Positions 1 to 8,000 of a stretch of 14,485 nucleotides of DNA are shown one piece after another. Location of the stretch: assembly GCA_021604825.1 (NCBI GenBank), contig BQJS01000124.1, forward strand, positions 1-14,485, read 5' to 3'. This DNA is from Phycisphaerae bacterium. Lineage in GTDB: Bacteria > Planctomycetota > Phycisphaerae > UBA1845. A program made the position numbers and the translations under genes. Each line of letters begins with the position of its first letter. Position 1 is the stretch's first letter. The notes under the pieces were generated by a model. It was not told the origin of the DNA. It searched no databases and worked only from the letters and a program-made list of their open reading frames with translations.

Positions 1-225
1 GGTTTCACAGCGAAAAAGGACGAGAAGAACGACCCGGCGGTCAACCAGACCTTTCGCGTGCGGCAATTGGCTGCGACGACATTGGGGGCGATCGGGGACC
101 GGCGGGCAGTCGCGCCGCTTGAAACGATGATGAATGATGCGGAAGATCCACGGTTGCAAATCGCAGCCGCCAAGGCGCTTATGGACATCTTGGGGCCAAA
201 ACGTAAAAAGCAGCGAATGCTTTAA
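1..225 (+). CDS. HEAT-repeat protein, C-terminal fragment
   Basis: The frame is open from the first base and ends at a TAA, giving the last 74 residues of a protein whose start lies outside the window. Residues about 21-63 have the pattern of a HEAT or PBS-lyase-type repeat: VRQLAATTLGAIGDRRAVAP is followed by a second helix pair with IAAAKALMDIL. Such alpha-solenoids normally act as protein-binding scaffolds. The extreme C-terminus is basic (KRKKQR). The stop is only 12 nt before mreD, so co-transcription with the elongation genes is likely. What the protein binds cannot be told from this fragment. Confidence 0.75.
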   Translation, partial: GFTAKKDEKNDPAVNQTFRVRQLAATTLGAIGDRRAVAPLETMMNDAEDPRLQIAAAKALMDILGPKRKKQRML

Positions 226-237
226 CGGAATGAACTG

Positions 238-786
238 ATGCGTTGGTTTAGCTTTGCAATTGTCGCCGTCATTTGTCTGACGCTGCACACCACATTGATG
301 CAGCGGTTGGCTGTCTGGGGTGCGTGGCCCGACGCGATTCTGATCACGGTCGTGTTCTTCGCGATGCACGGGCGGAAGTGGGACGCGGTGATGGCCGGTT
401 GGACCCTGGGGCTGTTGGCCGACCTCGCATCGATGGAACGGTTTGGATTGCTCTCGCTGACCTACGCGCTCGTCGCGCTCTGTGTGCAATCGTCGCGCGA
501 TTGGATGTTCCGCTATCACCCGCTGACCCATTTCAGCGTGACGTTTGTGGCTGGCATCGCTATCCACGGGATCTTCTGGATGTACGCCACGATGATGACC
601 GCCTCGGCCTATGCGCAACCGTGGTCAAGCGTCGGTGGGCCCGTGGGCATCGCTTTGTATTCCGCCATATGCGCGCCGCCAGTTCACGCATTGCTTATGC
701 GATTGCTCAGGTGGCTGGGGTTAGACGCGCCCCGATATTCACACGCACGCTTGCGACGCATCGGATCGCGATCGACCGTGATGTAG
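238..786 (+). CDS. mreD: Rod shape-determining membrane protein MreD
   Basis: This 182-aa hydrophobic protein has about five membrane segments (roughly residues 4-22, 30-45, 50-64, 68-84, 98-120 and a last one near 134-158). The signature of the MreD family is present: a WPD motif at 30-32, a G-x-x-ADL loop at about 58-63 and the GLLSLTYALVA segment at 70-80. MreD is an inner-membrane part of the elongasome that works with MreB, MreC, PBP2 and RodA. The start is set by a GGA about 8 nt upstream; an ATG at 230 opens a three-codon frame and is not usable. The neighbours support the call: mrdA and rodA follow on the same strand. No mreC is visible; it could lie upstream of the HEAT-repeat gene. 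Confidence 0.85.
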   Translation: MRWFSFAIVAVICLTLHTTLMQRLAVWGAWPDAILITVVFFAMHGRKWDAVMAGWTLGLLADLASMERFGLLSLTYALVALCVQSSRDWMFRYHPLTHFSVTFVAGIAIHGIFWMYATMMTASAYAQPWSSVGGPVGIALYSAICAPPVHALLMRLLRWLGLDAPRYSHARLRRIGSRSTVM

Positions 787-864
787 CCGCCGCGACCCTG
801 CGCTGCCCAATGTTGAAACACTGCTGATTCCACGTGATGTTGAATTAGAATCACTTAGGCCCTC

Positions 865-3090
865 ATGTTTGAACAACGCCTGAAAATTCTCTTGGCGATG
901 ATGGGGTTTGCGCTGGCAATCCTCGTCGTGCGATTGATCGACATGCAGATCGTCCATGCCCGCATGTATGAAGAGCAAGCCGATAAGGCGCTATTGCTTC
1001 GCCCGAAAATCATACCGACAGTGCGCGGTCGAGTTCTGGATCGCACGGGGAAGCTGTTGGTCTCAGACGAACCGTGCTGGGACATCAAAGCTGATTACGG
1101 AATTCTCTCGGGTGACGAGTCTTACCACGACGCAATGGTCAGACGGTTAAAGAGGAATAACTACTACGGCAAGAACCTCAGCAAAGAAGAAGTAGCGCGG
1201 CGATTCGATTCGGACATTGATCGGACGTGGTTCGATCTATCTTCATTCTTTGAAAATGGAATGGAAGAGCTGCAAGAAAAGGCTGATACGATTTGTGCCC
1301 GTGTCATCGCCATCAAAGAAGATGTTTCCCGTCGCCTTGAGTTTCCTGCGCTGGTTCGCGAGGAACGCATGGCCCATGCAGTCCTGAAGGGGCTTACAGA
1401 TCAACAGCAAGTAGCGGCAAGGGATATTCTCTCGAAGTATCCATGGGTTAAAGTTGAAGATTCAAACAAGCGGGTTTACTGGGCTGGGGCTCCGTTTGCA
1501 CACATCTTGGGGCGGATCGTTCCAGTCACCGCCGAGCACATGAATTCCGACGTGTATGCTGACGATCGTTTGCGGTCACTCAGGGGCACCGATCGCGTTG
1601 GTGGGGCGGGTGTTGAATACTCAATGGAGGTTCAACTGCGAGGTACGCGCGGCGAATTCAAGGAGAACCGGGCGGGCGATGATTTGGGATCGGTTGCTCC
1701 TGTGCCAGGTCAAGATGTTCACTTAACGATCCACTCGAAACTTCAGACGCGACTATACGAGATGTTCGGCAAGCAATTTGAGACGCTTCCCTATTCCGTG
1801 TCAGGTTCGATTGTTGTGTTGGATGTACGGACGCGCGAGTGTTTGGCGATGGTTTCGTACCCGTCCTATGATCCCAAGTTTTTTCGAAGCGAATACAACG
1901 CACTCCGCGATGATACCAAGCGAAACCCGTTGGCGTTTCGTGCGGTTGCAAGACACTACGCCCCCGGTTCCATCGTCAAGCCGTTGGTCTGTCTGGCTGG
2001 CCTCATTGATGGGCAGATCACGCTCGATTCGACCTTTACGTGCCAAGGGGCGCTTTTCCCAAGTAAACCCGATAGTTGGCGATGCTGGGCAGCGGCGGGT
2101 TCGTCCGTCCGGAAGCATCACGGCGCGGTGACCGCATCAGAGGCGATCAAGTATTCGTGCAACATCTTCATGTACAACACCGGGCAATTGCTGGGGGCGA
2201 ATACGCTAACGAATTACTTCGACATGTTTGGCCTGGGTAAACTGTCGGGCACCGGATTGCGAGAAGAAGTGCGCGGCATCAATCCCACACCCGGTTTCAT
2301 GGATTCGATTGGTCGTGCGCTCACGCCCGGAAGCCCGCGACAGTTTGCGATCGGGCAAGCGGAGGTGGCAGTCACACCAGTTCAAGCCGCCAACCTGATG
2401 GCCTCTTATGCGACCGGAAAATTTCGCCACGTCTCCCTCGTTCGCGGCGAGAGCGATCCACCCGTTTGGGAACTTCCGGGTGATTCAGCATATTGGCGGG
2501 CGATTCGCAATGGCATGTTCGGCGTCGTCAACGATTCTGACGGAACAGCATATACGCAGGCGCGAATTCCAATCGAAACTGGGTACGTGCTCATCGGCAA
2601 GACCGGAAGCGCCGAAGCCCTACCCGCGCCGGTCTCTTACGAAATCCCCTATGAAGACTTGGACGGTTCGCAGCATGTCGAAATTGTCTACGCTAATACC
2701 AAAAGGGACGCGATCACCTTCTTTCTCGACAAGCACAAAGACGCAACCTTCGATCCACGCGCCATTGACGTAGCTCAGCGATGGCCCGCGACGCTTGCCG
2801 AACATGGTCGCAAGCATTCGCACGCCTGGTTTGTCGCATACATGCAAAAGGCCGACGCCAATGGCCAAGCCCGATGGGATCAGGATCCGAGCATCGCATT
2901 CGCCGTCATGGTCGAATTCGGTGGAAGTGGCGGACGGGTCAGCGGTGCTATCTCGCAGAAAGTTGCAGATGTTCTGCTCGACGTCCTGGGTCCAGATTTG
3001 GATCCGGACTACTCGGCAACGGTTGATGATCTCAGGCAAGGGGCAGATCCGAAACACGTCGCGGATTCGGGCGAGGGGGTTGGGCCGTGA
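865..3090 (+). CDS. mrdA: Penicillin-binding protein 2, peptidoglycan D,D-transpeptidase
   Basis: This 741-aa class B PBP cross-links peptidoglycan during elongation on the outer face of the inner membrane. Residues 8-27 are the single N-terminal membrane anchor. A pedestal or dimerisation domain follows (about 45-280, with RGRVLDR at 54-60), then the transpeptidase domain (about 285-710). All three catalytic motifs are present: SIVK with the nucleophile Ser369 and Lys372, SCN at 431-433, and KTGS at 579-582. After KTGS comes an unusual stretch of about 70 residues before the HAWFVAYM strand at 653-660. The protein is longer than E. coli PBP2 (about 633 aa), partly for this reason. The ribosome site is weak (AGG close to ATG). 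The gene starts 78 nt after mreD and its TGA overlaps the rodA start, which argues for translational coupling and a PBP2-RodA pair. Confidence 0.93.
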   Translation: MFEQRLKILLAMMGFALAILVVRLIDMQIVHARMYEEQADKALLLRPKIIPTVRGRVLDRTGKLLVSDEPCWDIKADYGILSGDESYHDAMVRRLKRNNYYGKNLSKEEVARRFDSDIDRTWFDLSSFFENGMEELQEKADTICARVIAIKEDVSRRLEFPALVREERMAHAVLKGLTDQQQVAARDILSKYPWVKVEDSNKRVYWAGAPFAHILGRIVPVTAEHMNSDVYADDRLRSLRGTDRVGGAGVEYSMEVQLRGTRGEFKENRAGDDLGSVAPVPGQDVHLTIHSKLQTRLYEMFGKQFETLPYSVSGSIVVLDVRTRECLAMVSYPSYDPKFFRSEYNALRDDTKRNPLAFRAVARHYAPGSIVKPLVCLAGLIDGQITLDSTFTCQGALFPSKPDSWRCWAAAGSSVRKHHGAVTASEAIKYSCNIFMYNTGQLLGANTLTNYFDMFGLGKLSGTGLREEVRGINPTPGFMDSIGRALTPGSPRQFAIGQAEVAVTPVQAANLMASYATGKFRHVSLVRGESDPPVWELPGDSAYWRAIRNGMFGVVNDSDGTAYTQARIPIETGYVLIGKTGSAEALPAPVSYEIPYEDLDGSQHVEIVYANTKRDAITFFLDKHKDATFDPRAIDVAQRWPATLAEHGRKHSHAWFVAYMQKADANGQARWDQDPSIAFAVMVEFGGSGGRVSGAISQKVADVLLDVLGPDLDPDYSATVDDLRQGADPKHVADSGEGVGP

Positions 3091-4349
3091 GACGACCCGT
3101 CTACGATTTAACGCAACCGGGATGGGCGATTGCGATTTCGATTGCGATCTTGGTGTTGATCGGATTGGCTGCGATTTGTGCGTCAAACACGGTGCCTGTT
3201 GGCGGTTACAACGTTTCAAGCGTGGTGATGGCCGGTAAACAGGGGGCTGTTGCGATCGCGTGCGTTGTCATTTCCGTCCTGATTTTGCGCATCGGATACA
3301 TGCGCCTTGCGCGGTATGCCTATGTGCTGTTCGGAATCTGTCTCCTCTTGCTGCTACCCATGATCATTGCGAAGTACCTGGGGTTTACGTTTGGTGGTTT
3401 GGTTCCCGAATCGCGCGGGGCATATCGTTCGATTCGATTGCCCGGATTTTCCCTGCAACCCTCCGAGTTCATGAAGGTCAGCTACATTCTCGCGATGGCG
3501 TGGTACCTTCGATTTCGCAAGAACTACCGCACCATCGACGGGCTGATGGCGCCGATCCTGTTCTCGATTATCCCGATGGTCTTGATTCTGTTTGAACCGG
3601 ATCTGGGCACGGTGCTGCTGTTCATACCGGTTCTATTTGGGATGCTCTTTGTGGCTGGTGCCCGCATGTGGCATTTGGGTGGAATCGTCGCACTCGGCAT
3701 GCTGGTGGCTCCATTTACGTTCATGAAGCTCCACGACTATCAGAAAAGTCGGATCATGGCCGTCGCCCTTCAATCAAAAACCTTTCGAGAGAAAATCCAA
3801 GCCGATCCCGAGAAATACAAATTCACCGGTGTGGGCAAGCGCGAAGCACGCGAGTGGGAAGTCTCATCAGGAATGCAGTTGGTCCGCTCCAAAGCCGCTC
3901 TGGGCAGCGGCGGTTTGATCGGGCAAGGATGGGGCAAGGGCACTTATGTCGAGTACAACTTTCTACCGGATCGTCACAACGATTTTGTGTTTTCGATCGT
4001 GGGTCATCAGTGGGGGTTGCTCGGTTGTTTGCTGGTGTTGGGTTGCTACGTGGTGATCGTGATTGCAGGCATTGAGATTGCTTCCGTGACGCCTGAGCCT
4101 TGTGGTCGTTTGTTGGCGATGGGAGTGGTGTGTTTGATCGCAGCTCAGACTGTGATCAACGTGGGGATGACCGTTGGACTCATGCCCATTACGGGGATGA
4201 CGTTGCCATTCGTCAGCTACGGGGGCAGTAGCCTCTTGACGAACTTCGTGGCTGCAACGCTATTGATTAGCGTGTCGCAAAATCGCCCATTCACGCTGGC
4301 CCGCAAGCCGTTTGAATGGTCGGACCGCAAAGGTGCAAATCAATCGTGA
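3087..4349 (+). CDS. rodA: RodA, SEDS-family peptidoglycan glycosyltransferase
   Basis: This 420-aa polytopic protein (about ten membrane helices) belongs to the SEDS family and polymerises lipid II into glycan strands together with PBP2. Family motifs in order: QPSEFMK at 124-130, EPDLGT at 170-175 (usually QPDLGT), DYQKSRI at 217-223, SKAALGSGGLIGQGWGKGT at 268-286, NFLPDRHNDF at 291-300, and the MPITGMTLPFVSYGGSS block at 366-382. Asp299 of RHNDF matches the residue I recall as catalytic in RodA proteins. The loop between DYQKSRI and the SKAALGSGG motif is about 41 residues, longer and more charged than in E. coli (about 17 from memory). The start is GTG, overlapping the mrdA stop by 4 nt (GTGA). 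It is the last gene of the cluster. Confidence 0.93.
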   Translation: MRRPVYDLTQPGWAIAISIAILVLIGLAAICASNTVPVGGYNVSSVVMAGKQGAVAIACVVISVLILRIGYMRLARYAYVLFGICLLLLLPMIIAKYLGFTFGGLVPESRGAYRSIRLPGFSLQPSEFMKVSYILAMAWYLRFRKNYRTIDGLMAPILFSIIPMVLILFEPDLGTVLLFIPVLFGMLFVAGARMWHLGGIVALGMLVAPFTFMKLHDYQKSRIMAVALQSKTFREKIQADPEKYKFTGVGKREAREWEVSSGMQLVRSKAALGSGGLIGQGWGKGTYVEYNFLPDRHNDFVFSIVGHQWGLLGCLLVLGCYVVIVIAGIEIASVTPEPCGRLLAMGVVCLIAAQTVINVGMTVGLMPITGMTLPFVSYGGSSLLTNFVAATLLISVSQNRPFTLARKPFEWSDRKGANQS

Positions 4350-4361
4350 TTTTTGGGCGAG

Positions 4362-4395
4362 AGTGATCCGCCGAATATTGAATCAACGGATCACT
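4362..4395 (+). terminator. Inverted repeat just after rodA, possible terminator
   Basis: AGTGATCCG (4362-4370) and CGGATCACT (4387-4395) form a perfect 9-bp stem with a 16-nt loop, starting 13 nt after the rodA stop. There is no T-run after the stem, so this is not a classical intrinsic terminator. It could protect the 3' end of the elongation-cluster transcript or assist termination. The position is suggestive; the function is inferred. Confidence 0.4.
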
Positions 4396-4520
4396 GTGCT
4401 GGCGCGCAAAGGCTCAAGGGCTATGCGGCGACTCGGAAACCCCGTTAGAGGATCCGCCTCGACGTACTCGGCCCATTGGATTTGGTCGATGCCAAGGCAG
4501 CGCGAACGATCACCCCAAAG

Positions 4521-4547
4521 CGGGCGAGTGATCACTTCATTCGCCCG
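4521..4547. other. Stable hairpin in the rodA/csp convergent spacer
   Basis: Bases 4521-4531 pair with 4537-4547 over 11 positions with a single G-T wobble, leaving a 5-nt loop (TCACT). Seven of the outer pairs form a GC-rich block (CGGGCGA with TCGCCCG). It lies between convergent genes, where a bidirectional transcription barrier would be expected, but neither side has a T-run. The 3' arm is part of the first 18-bp tandem repeat, so the 5' arm could also pair with the later repeat copies. Confidence 0.45.
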
Positions 4548-4589
4548 CAAACCTTCATTCGCCCGCAAACCTTCATTCGCCCGCAAACG
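4536..4589. repeat. Three tandem 18-bp repeats
   Basis: Three head-to-tail copies of TTCATTCGCCCGCAAACC occupy 4536-4553, 4554-4571 and 4572-4589. The first two are identical and the third differs only in its last base (G for C). There are no spacers, so this is a minisatellite-like array, not CRISPR. It lies in the non-coding gap between rodA and the csp gene. Each copy contains CGCCCG, the 3' arm of the adjacent hairpin. Confidence 0.9.
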
Positions 4590-4625
4590 TTGTGGAGTGC
4601 TGCCCTGTATTGGCGTCGAATTGGC

Positions 4626-4826
4626 TTAGACGGCGCGAACGTTCGTGGCTTTCGGGCCTTTGTCGCCGTCAGCCAATTCGAACTCAACTTCCGAGCCTTC
4701 GTCGAGGCTTTTATAGCCGTCGCCCGTGATCGCGCTGTAATGCACGAAAACGTCAGCGCTTCCGTCAGATGGAGTAATGAAACCGAAACCCTTGGTCGAA
4801 TTGAACCACTTGACCGTGCCTTGCAT
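4626..4826 (-). CDS. Cold-shock domain protein (CspA family)
   Basis: This complete single-domain cold-shock protein of 66 residues binds single-stranded RNA or DNA and typically melts mRNA structure in the cytoplasm. The OB-fold landmarks are clear: MQGTVKWFN at the N-terminus, the RNP1 motif KGFGFI at 12-17 and the RNP2 motif VFVHYSAI at 26-33, ending with KATNVRAV. The frame extends 22 codons further upstream, but the start chosen is where the family begins, and it has AGAGG about 8 nt before the ATG. It has its own candidate promoter at 4928-4956 with a leader of about 95 nt. Long leaders are known to carry cold-responsive structure in some csp genes, but whether this gene is cold-induced cannot be told. 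It converges with rodA. Confidence 0.95.
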   Translation of the reverse strand: MQGTVKWFNSTKGFGFITPSDGSADVFVHYSAITGDGYKSLDEGSEVEFELADGDKGPKATNVRAV

Positions 4827-4927
4827 GATGAAACCTCTACCGTCTGAGACATCGGGCCGGGGCATGGTGAAACAAACGTTGCTTCTCGGCAAAAACAGCT
4901 TCCGGCGTCCGATGGATCGATGGTAAA

Positions 4928-4956
4928 AGTATCCAAGATCGGGCCATACGCGTCAA
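4928..4956 (-). promoter_or_regulatory. Candidate sigma70-type promoter for the csp gene
   Basis: Read on the minus strand, TTGACG (complement of 4951-4956) and GATACT (complement of 4928-4933) are separated by exactly 17 nt. The -35 matches the E. coli consensus at 5 of 6 positions and the -10 at 4 of 6. Initiation near 4921 would give a leader of about 95 nt before the cold-shock start. It lies just after the hairpin that ends the upstream gene, so csp would be independently transcribed. Confidence 0.5.
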
Positions 4957-4977
4957 GACTTCACTTTCGAGGCGCGC

Positions 4978-5019
4978 AAAAGTGCAATCCGAGGTCCGAT
5001 TGACCACCGGATTGCACTT
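4978..5019 (-). terminator. Probable intrinsic terminator of the metalloprotease gene
   Basis: A perfect 12-bp inverted repeat (4980-4991 with 5008-5019, core AGTGCAATCCG) encloses a further GGTC/GACC 4-bp stem with a 5-nt loop. It lies 32 nt beyond the stop of the minus-strand metalloprotease gene. On that strand the stem runs into TTTT, half of it paired, which is a short but usable U-tract. This is the strongest hairpin found in the intergenic sequence. Confidence 0.65.
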
Positions 5020-5051
5020 GAATTTCCTTCAATGGGTTGATCTAACTTTGA

Positions 5052-8000
5052 CTAGGGCCCGGTCAGCAGGGCCTCCAGCGCCTCAAAATCGCCTATATCG
5101 ACAATTCCGTCGCCCGTCAGGTTCAACGCCTCGCAACCACCGCTGGCCAACAACCCGAAACAGGATTGGAAACCCGCGAAATCGAGCAGGTCCACGCTCC
5201 CGTCTGAATTGATGTCCCCATCGCCAAAGGGCACGCACGCGTCGCCCGACTCGTCGCACCAACTCGAGCCATCGCATGGATCAAGACCGGGCAGACATCC
5301 CGAGCCGCTGTCGCACGATTCAATTCCGTTGCAGAAATCGCCATCGTCACAGGCCAATGGGGTCGAACCGACGCACGATCCCGTGTCGCATTGATCCACT
5401 GTGGTGCAAGCGTCGCCGTCGTCGCAAGGGTCGAAGTTGTCCGTGTTGACGCAACCGGTTCCTGAATCACACGAATCGTCGGTACATGGATTGGTGTCGT
5501 CACAGTCAAGTGGGATTGACCCGATGCACGCACCAGTATCGCAAACGTCTACCGTCGTGCATGCATCGCCATCGTCACATGGGTCGGTATTGTCGGTGTT
5601 GACGCAACCAGTTCCCGAATCACACGAATCATCGGTGCAGGGGTTTGTGTCGTCGCAGTCAAGCGGGATAGATCCAACGCATGCACCGGTATCGCAAACG
5701 TCCACCGTTGTGCATGCATCGCCGTCATCACATGGGTCGGCGTTGTCGGTGTTGACGCAACCGGTTCCTGAATCGCACGAGTCATCGGTGCACGGATTGG
5801 TGTCGTCGCAATCGAGTGGGATGGATCCGACGCAAGCGCCACCGCTGCAGGCGTCTACTGTTGTGCATGCGTCACCGTCGTCGCAAAGATCGGTGTTGTT
5901 CGGATTGATGCAGCCGAGTACACCATCGCAGATGTCGTCGGTGCATGGGTTTCCGTCTTCGCATTCACTATTCAGCGTGCATCCGCAGTCGTCAATCGTG
6001 AGTTGGCCTTCGCCGGAGAACAGTGCACAGTTCGGTCCGAGAACGAGGATGCGGAGCGAGTACCCGCCCTCATCGGCTACCGTTGCAGGGTTGATCGTGA
6101 GCGCGTTTGTGAATGCTCCGGAAATGTTGCCCCCGTCGACTATGGGCGACCCATCTTTGTGCCACTGTAAAAAAGTGTCAAACCCACCCTGCACATTAAA
6201 CATGGAGCTGAACGAGGCAGATTCGCCGTCATTGACGCAATCGTCGACTGGTTGATCAGTAACTTCAGCACCAGCGATTTCGAGCTCGGTCGCCGTGCTT
6301 TCGATGAAGTTGCCGCAATTATCAAACACCGTGCATACATACCCGGGAGTGGCGGCTACGTCAGTCGGACCGATGTTGGAGATAGTCAGGATATTCGTCG
6401 TCGCACCGGAGATGTTCCCACCGTCGGTCAACAAGACGCCATCCCGGCGCCATTCGTACGTCAGACCATCGCCGACCGCCTCAATGATGATGAGTTCGGC
6501 TTCGCCCGTACAACCGGTTACCAAGGCTGGTGGTTGGCTCGTGAGTTCCACCGGATCAAATACGGTCAAAGGTACCGTGTTGGATTCCAACGTACCGCAC
6601 TCGTTGGTGATCTCGCAATGGTAGTCGCCTTCGTCGGCAGGATCTGATATTGCGCTAATCGATAGGGTGTCCGTCGTGGTGCCGCTGATGCCCCCGCCAT
6701 CGTTGAGCATGACATCGTCCTTGAACCATTGGTAGCTGATCGGCGCTCCACCAGATCCAATTGTTGTGAATTGCAAGTTTGAAGCGGGGCAGCCGCCGGC
6801 GGGCTGGGGTTGCGGTGACACGGTCGCACCATAGCATCCATCGATGTTGATGTCATCGATGAACCAGTCGTCAAACCCGGGGTTCGGAGATGTGCCTCTA
6901 AATCGCAATCTGAAACTGTCATGCAGCGCATCGGTGGGCAATTCAAATGATTCGGATGCATAGGGATCGCCGTCGGGGCCATCGCCGGGATAGCTCGCCA
7001 ATTCGATCCACAATTGCGCATTGTTGAGGTACTCGACGAAAAAATCTTCACCAGCTTCAGGTGAGTTACCCGTGCCGGTTCGCTGCCAGAAGTATGAAAC
7101 ATCCAAGCCGAGTGGCACGGACGTATCAATGATCGCTGATCGAATCTGATCGTTTCCGTCGATGTTCAATGAGTTTGAAGCGCTCGGTTCTCCGCTTCCT
7201 TCGGTGTTGCTTTCCGCACCGTCAATGCCGGTCCATTTGCTTGCATCCAGGGTTGTCGATGGGAAGTCGTCTACAAACGGCAATGTAGTAACACCCGATT
7301 CAAATGGACTCAGGCAACCCCGCGAATCGCGATAACTAATGATGCCGGGGATCGTCAGCGATGCGTTGAAACTGTTGGCGCATGTGATGCTAGGATTCAT
7401 CGTGTTGCCGGGGCAACTGCAGTGCGGGGCACTCCAATTGTGGCCCAATTCATGAGCAGAAAGATCGGTCGCACACGAGAAATTTCCGTTGAAATCTGAT
7501 TCCACCAAGCCGTATCCGAATCCACCATCTGGAGGCATGCATATGGCGCTTAACCGCGCAATACCTATGGTGGGGGCTATCAGATTCTTTCCGGTGAACA
7601 AATGCGCAATGTCACGCGAAATGTTCGTGTGGTTATTTTGCCAGCGCGAGCCGAACTGATTGAGTAGGGTGCTTGCGTCGTTGCTTGTGTATACTTGGGA
7701 AGTTCGCACGATGATCGTTACGATCTGATGGGTGATTCCCACTTGTGATTCATATTGGGCGTTCATCGCGTTGATCACCGTACCGATACGGTTCTGGACA
7801 TTTGTCACTGAACCATAGTCATTGAAGTATTCAAAGTCAGCATCGCATGCAAGATCGGTCACACAAATGCCGCCACCACACCCGCTGCCGCGCGCGCCGT
7901 TTTCTGAGCTTCGTTCTTCAAATACCGCCACCTCTTCATCCAGTGTGCCGCAAGTGCCATCGTGAGGCAGCGAGTCTTCCGAACGATAGACGATGTGTTC

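Noticed and set aside
834..854. GTGAT and ATCAC arms before mrdA, looking like a CRP/FNR-type site
   Set aside because: The arms are only 5 bp with an 11-nt gap, which does not match either known spacing and is easily found by chance.
2620..3219. 199-codon minus-strand frame over the mrdA/rodA junction
   Set aside because: It is antisense to two well-supported genes and has no family resemblance.
4337..4354. AAATCA/TGATTT hairpin with a T-run at the rodA stop codon
   Set aside because: The stem is six mostly A-T pairs and overlaps the stop codon and T-run; too weak for a terminator call.
4536..4589. Tandem repeats as a CRISPR array
   Set aside because: The units are contiguous 18-mers without spacers and no cas gene is nearby.
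4312..4847. Two plus-strand frames of about 105 and 123 codons across the rodA/csp spacer
   Set aside because: They begin inside rodA or run antisense to the csp gene, and their only regularity comes from translating the 18-bp repeats.
5401..6255. 284-codon open frame on the plus strand with repeated segments
   Set aside because: It mirrors the Cys-rich repeats of the minus-strand metalloprotease; its repetition is inherited from the 153-bp units and it shows no independent coding signs.
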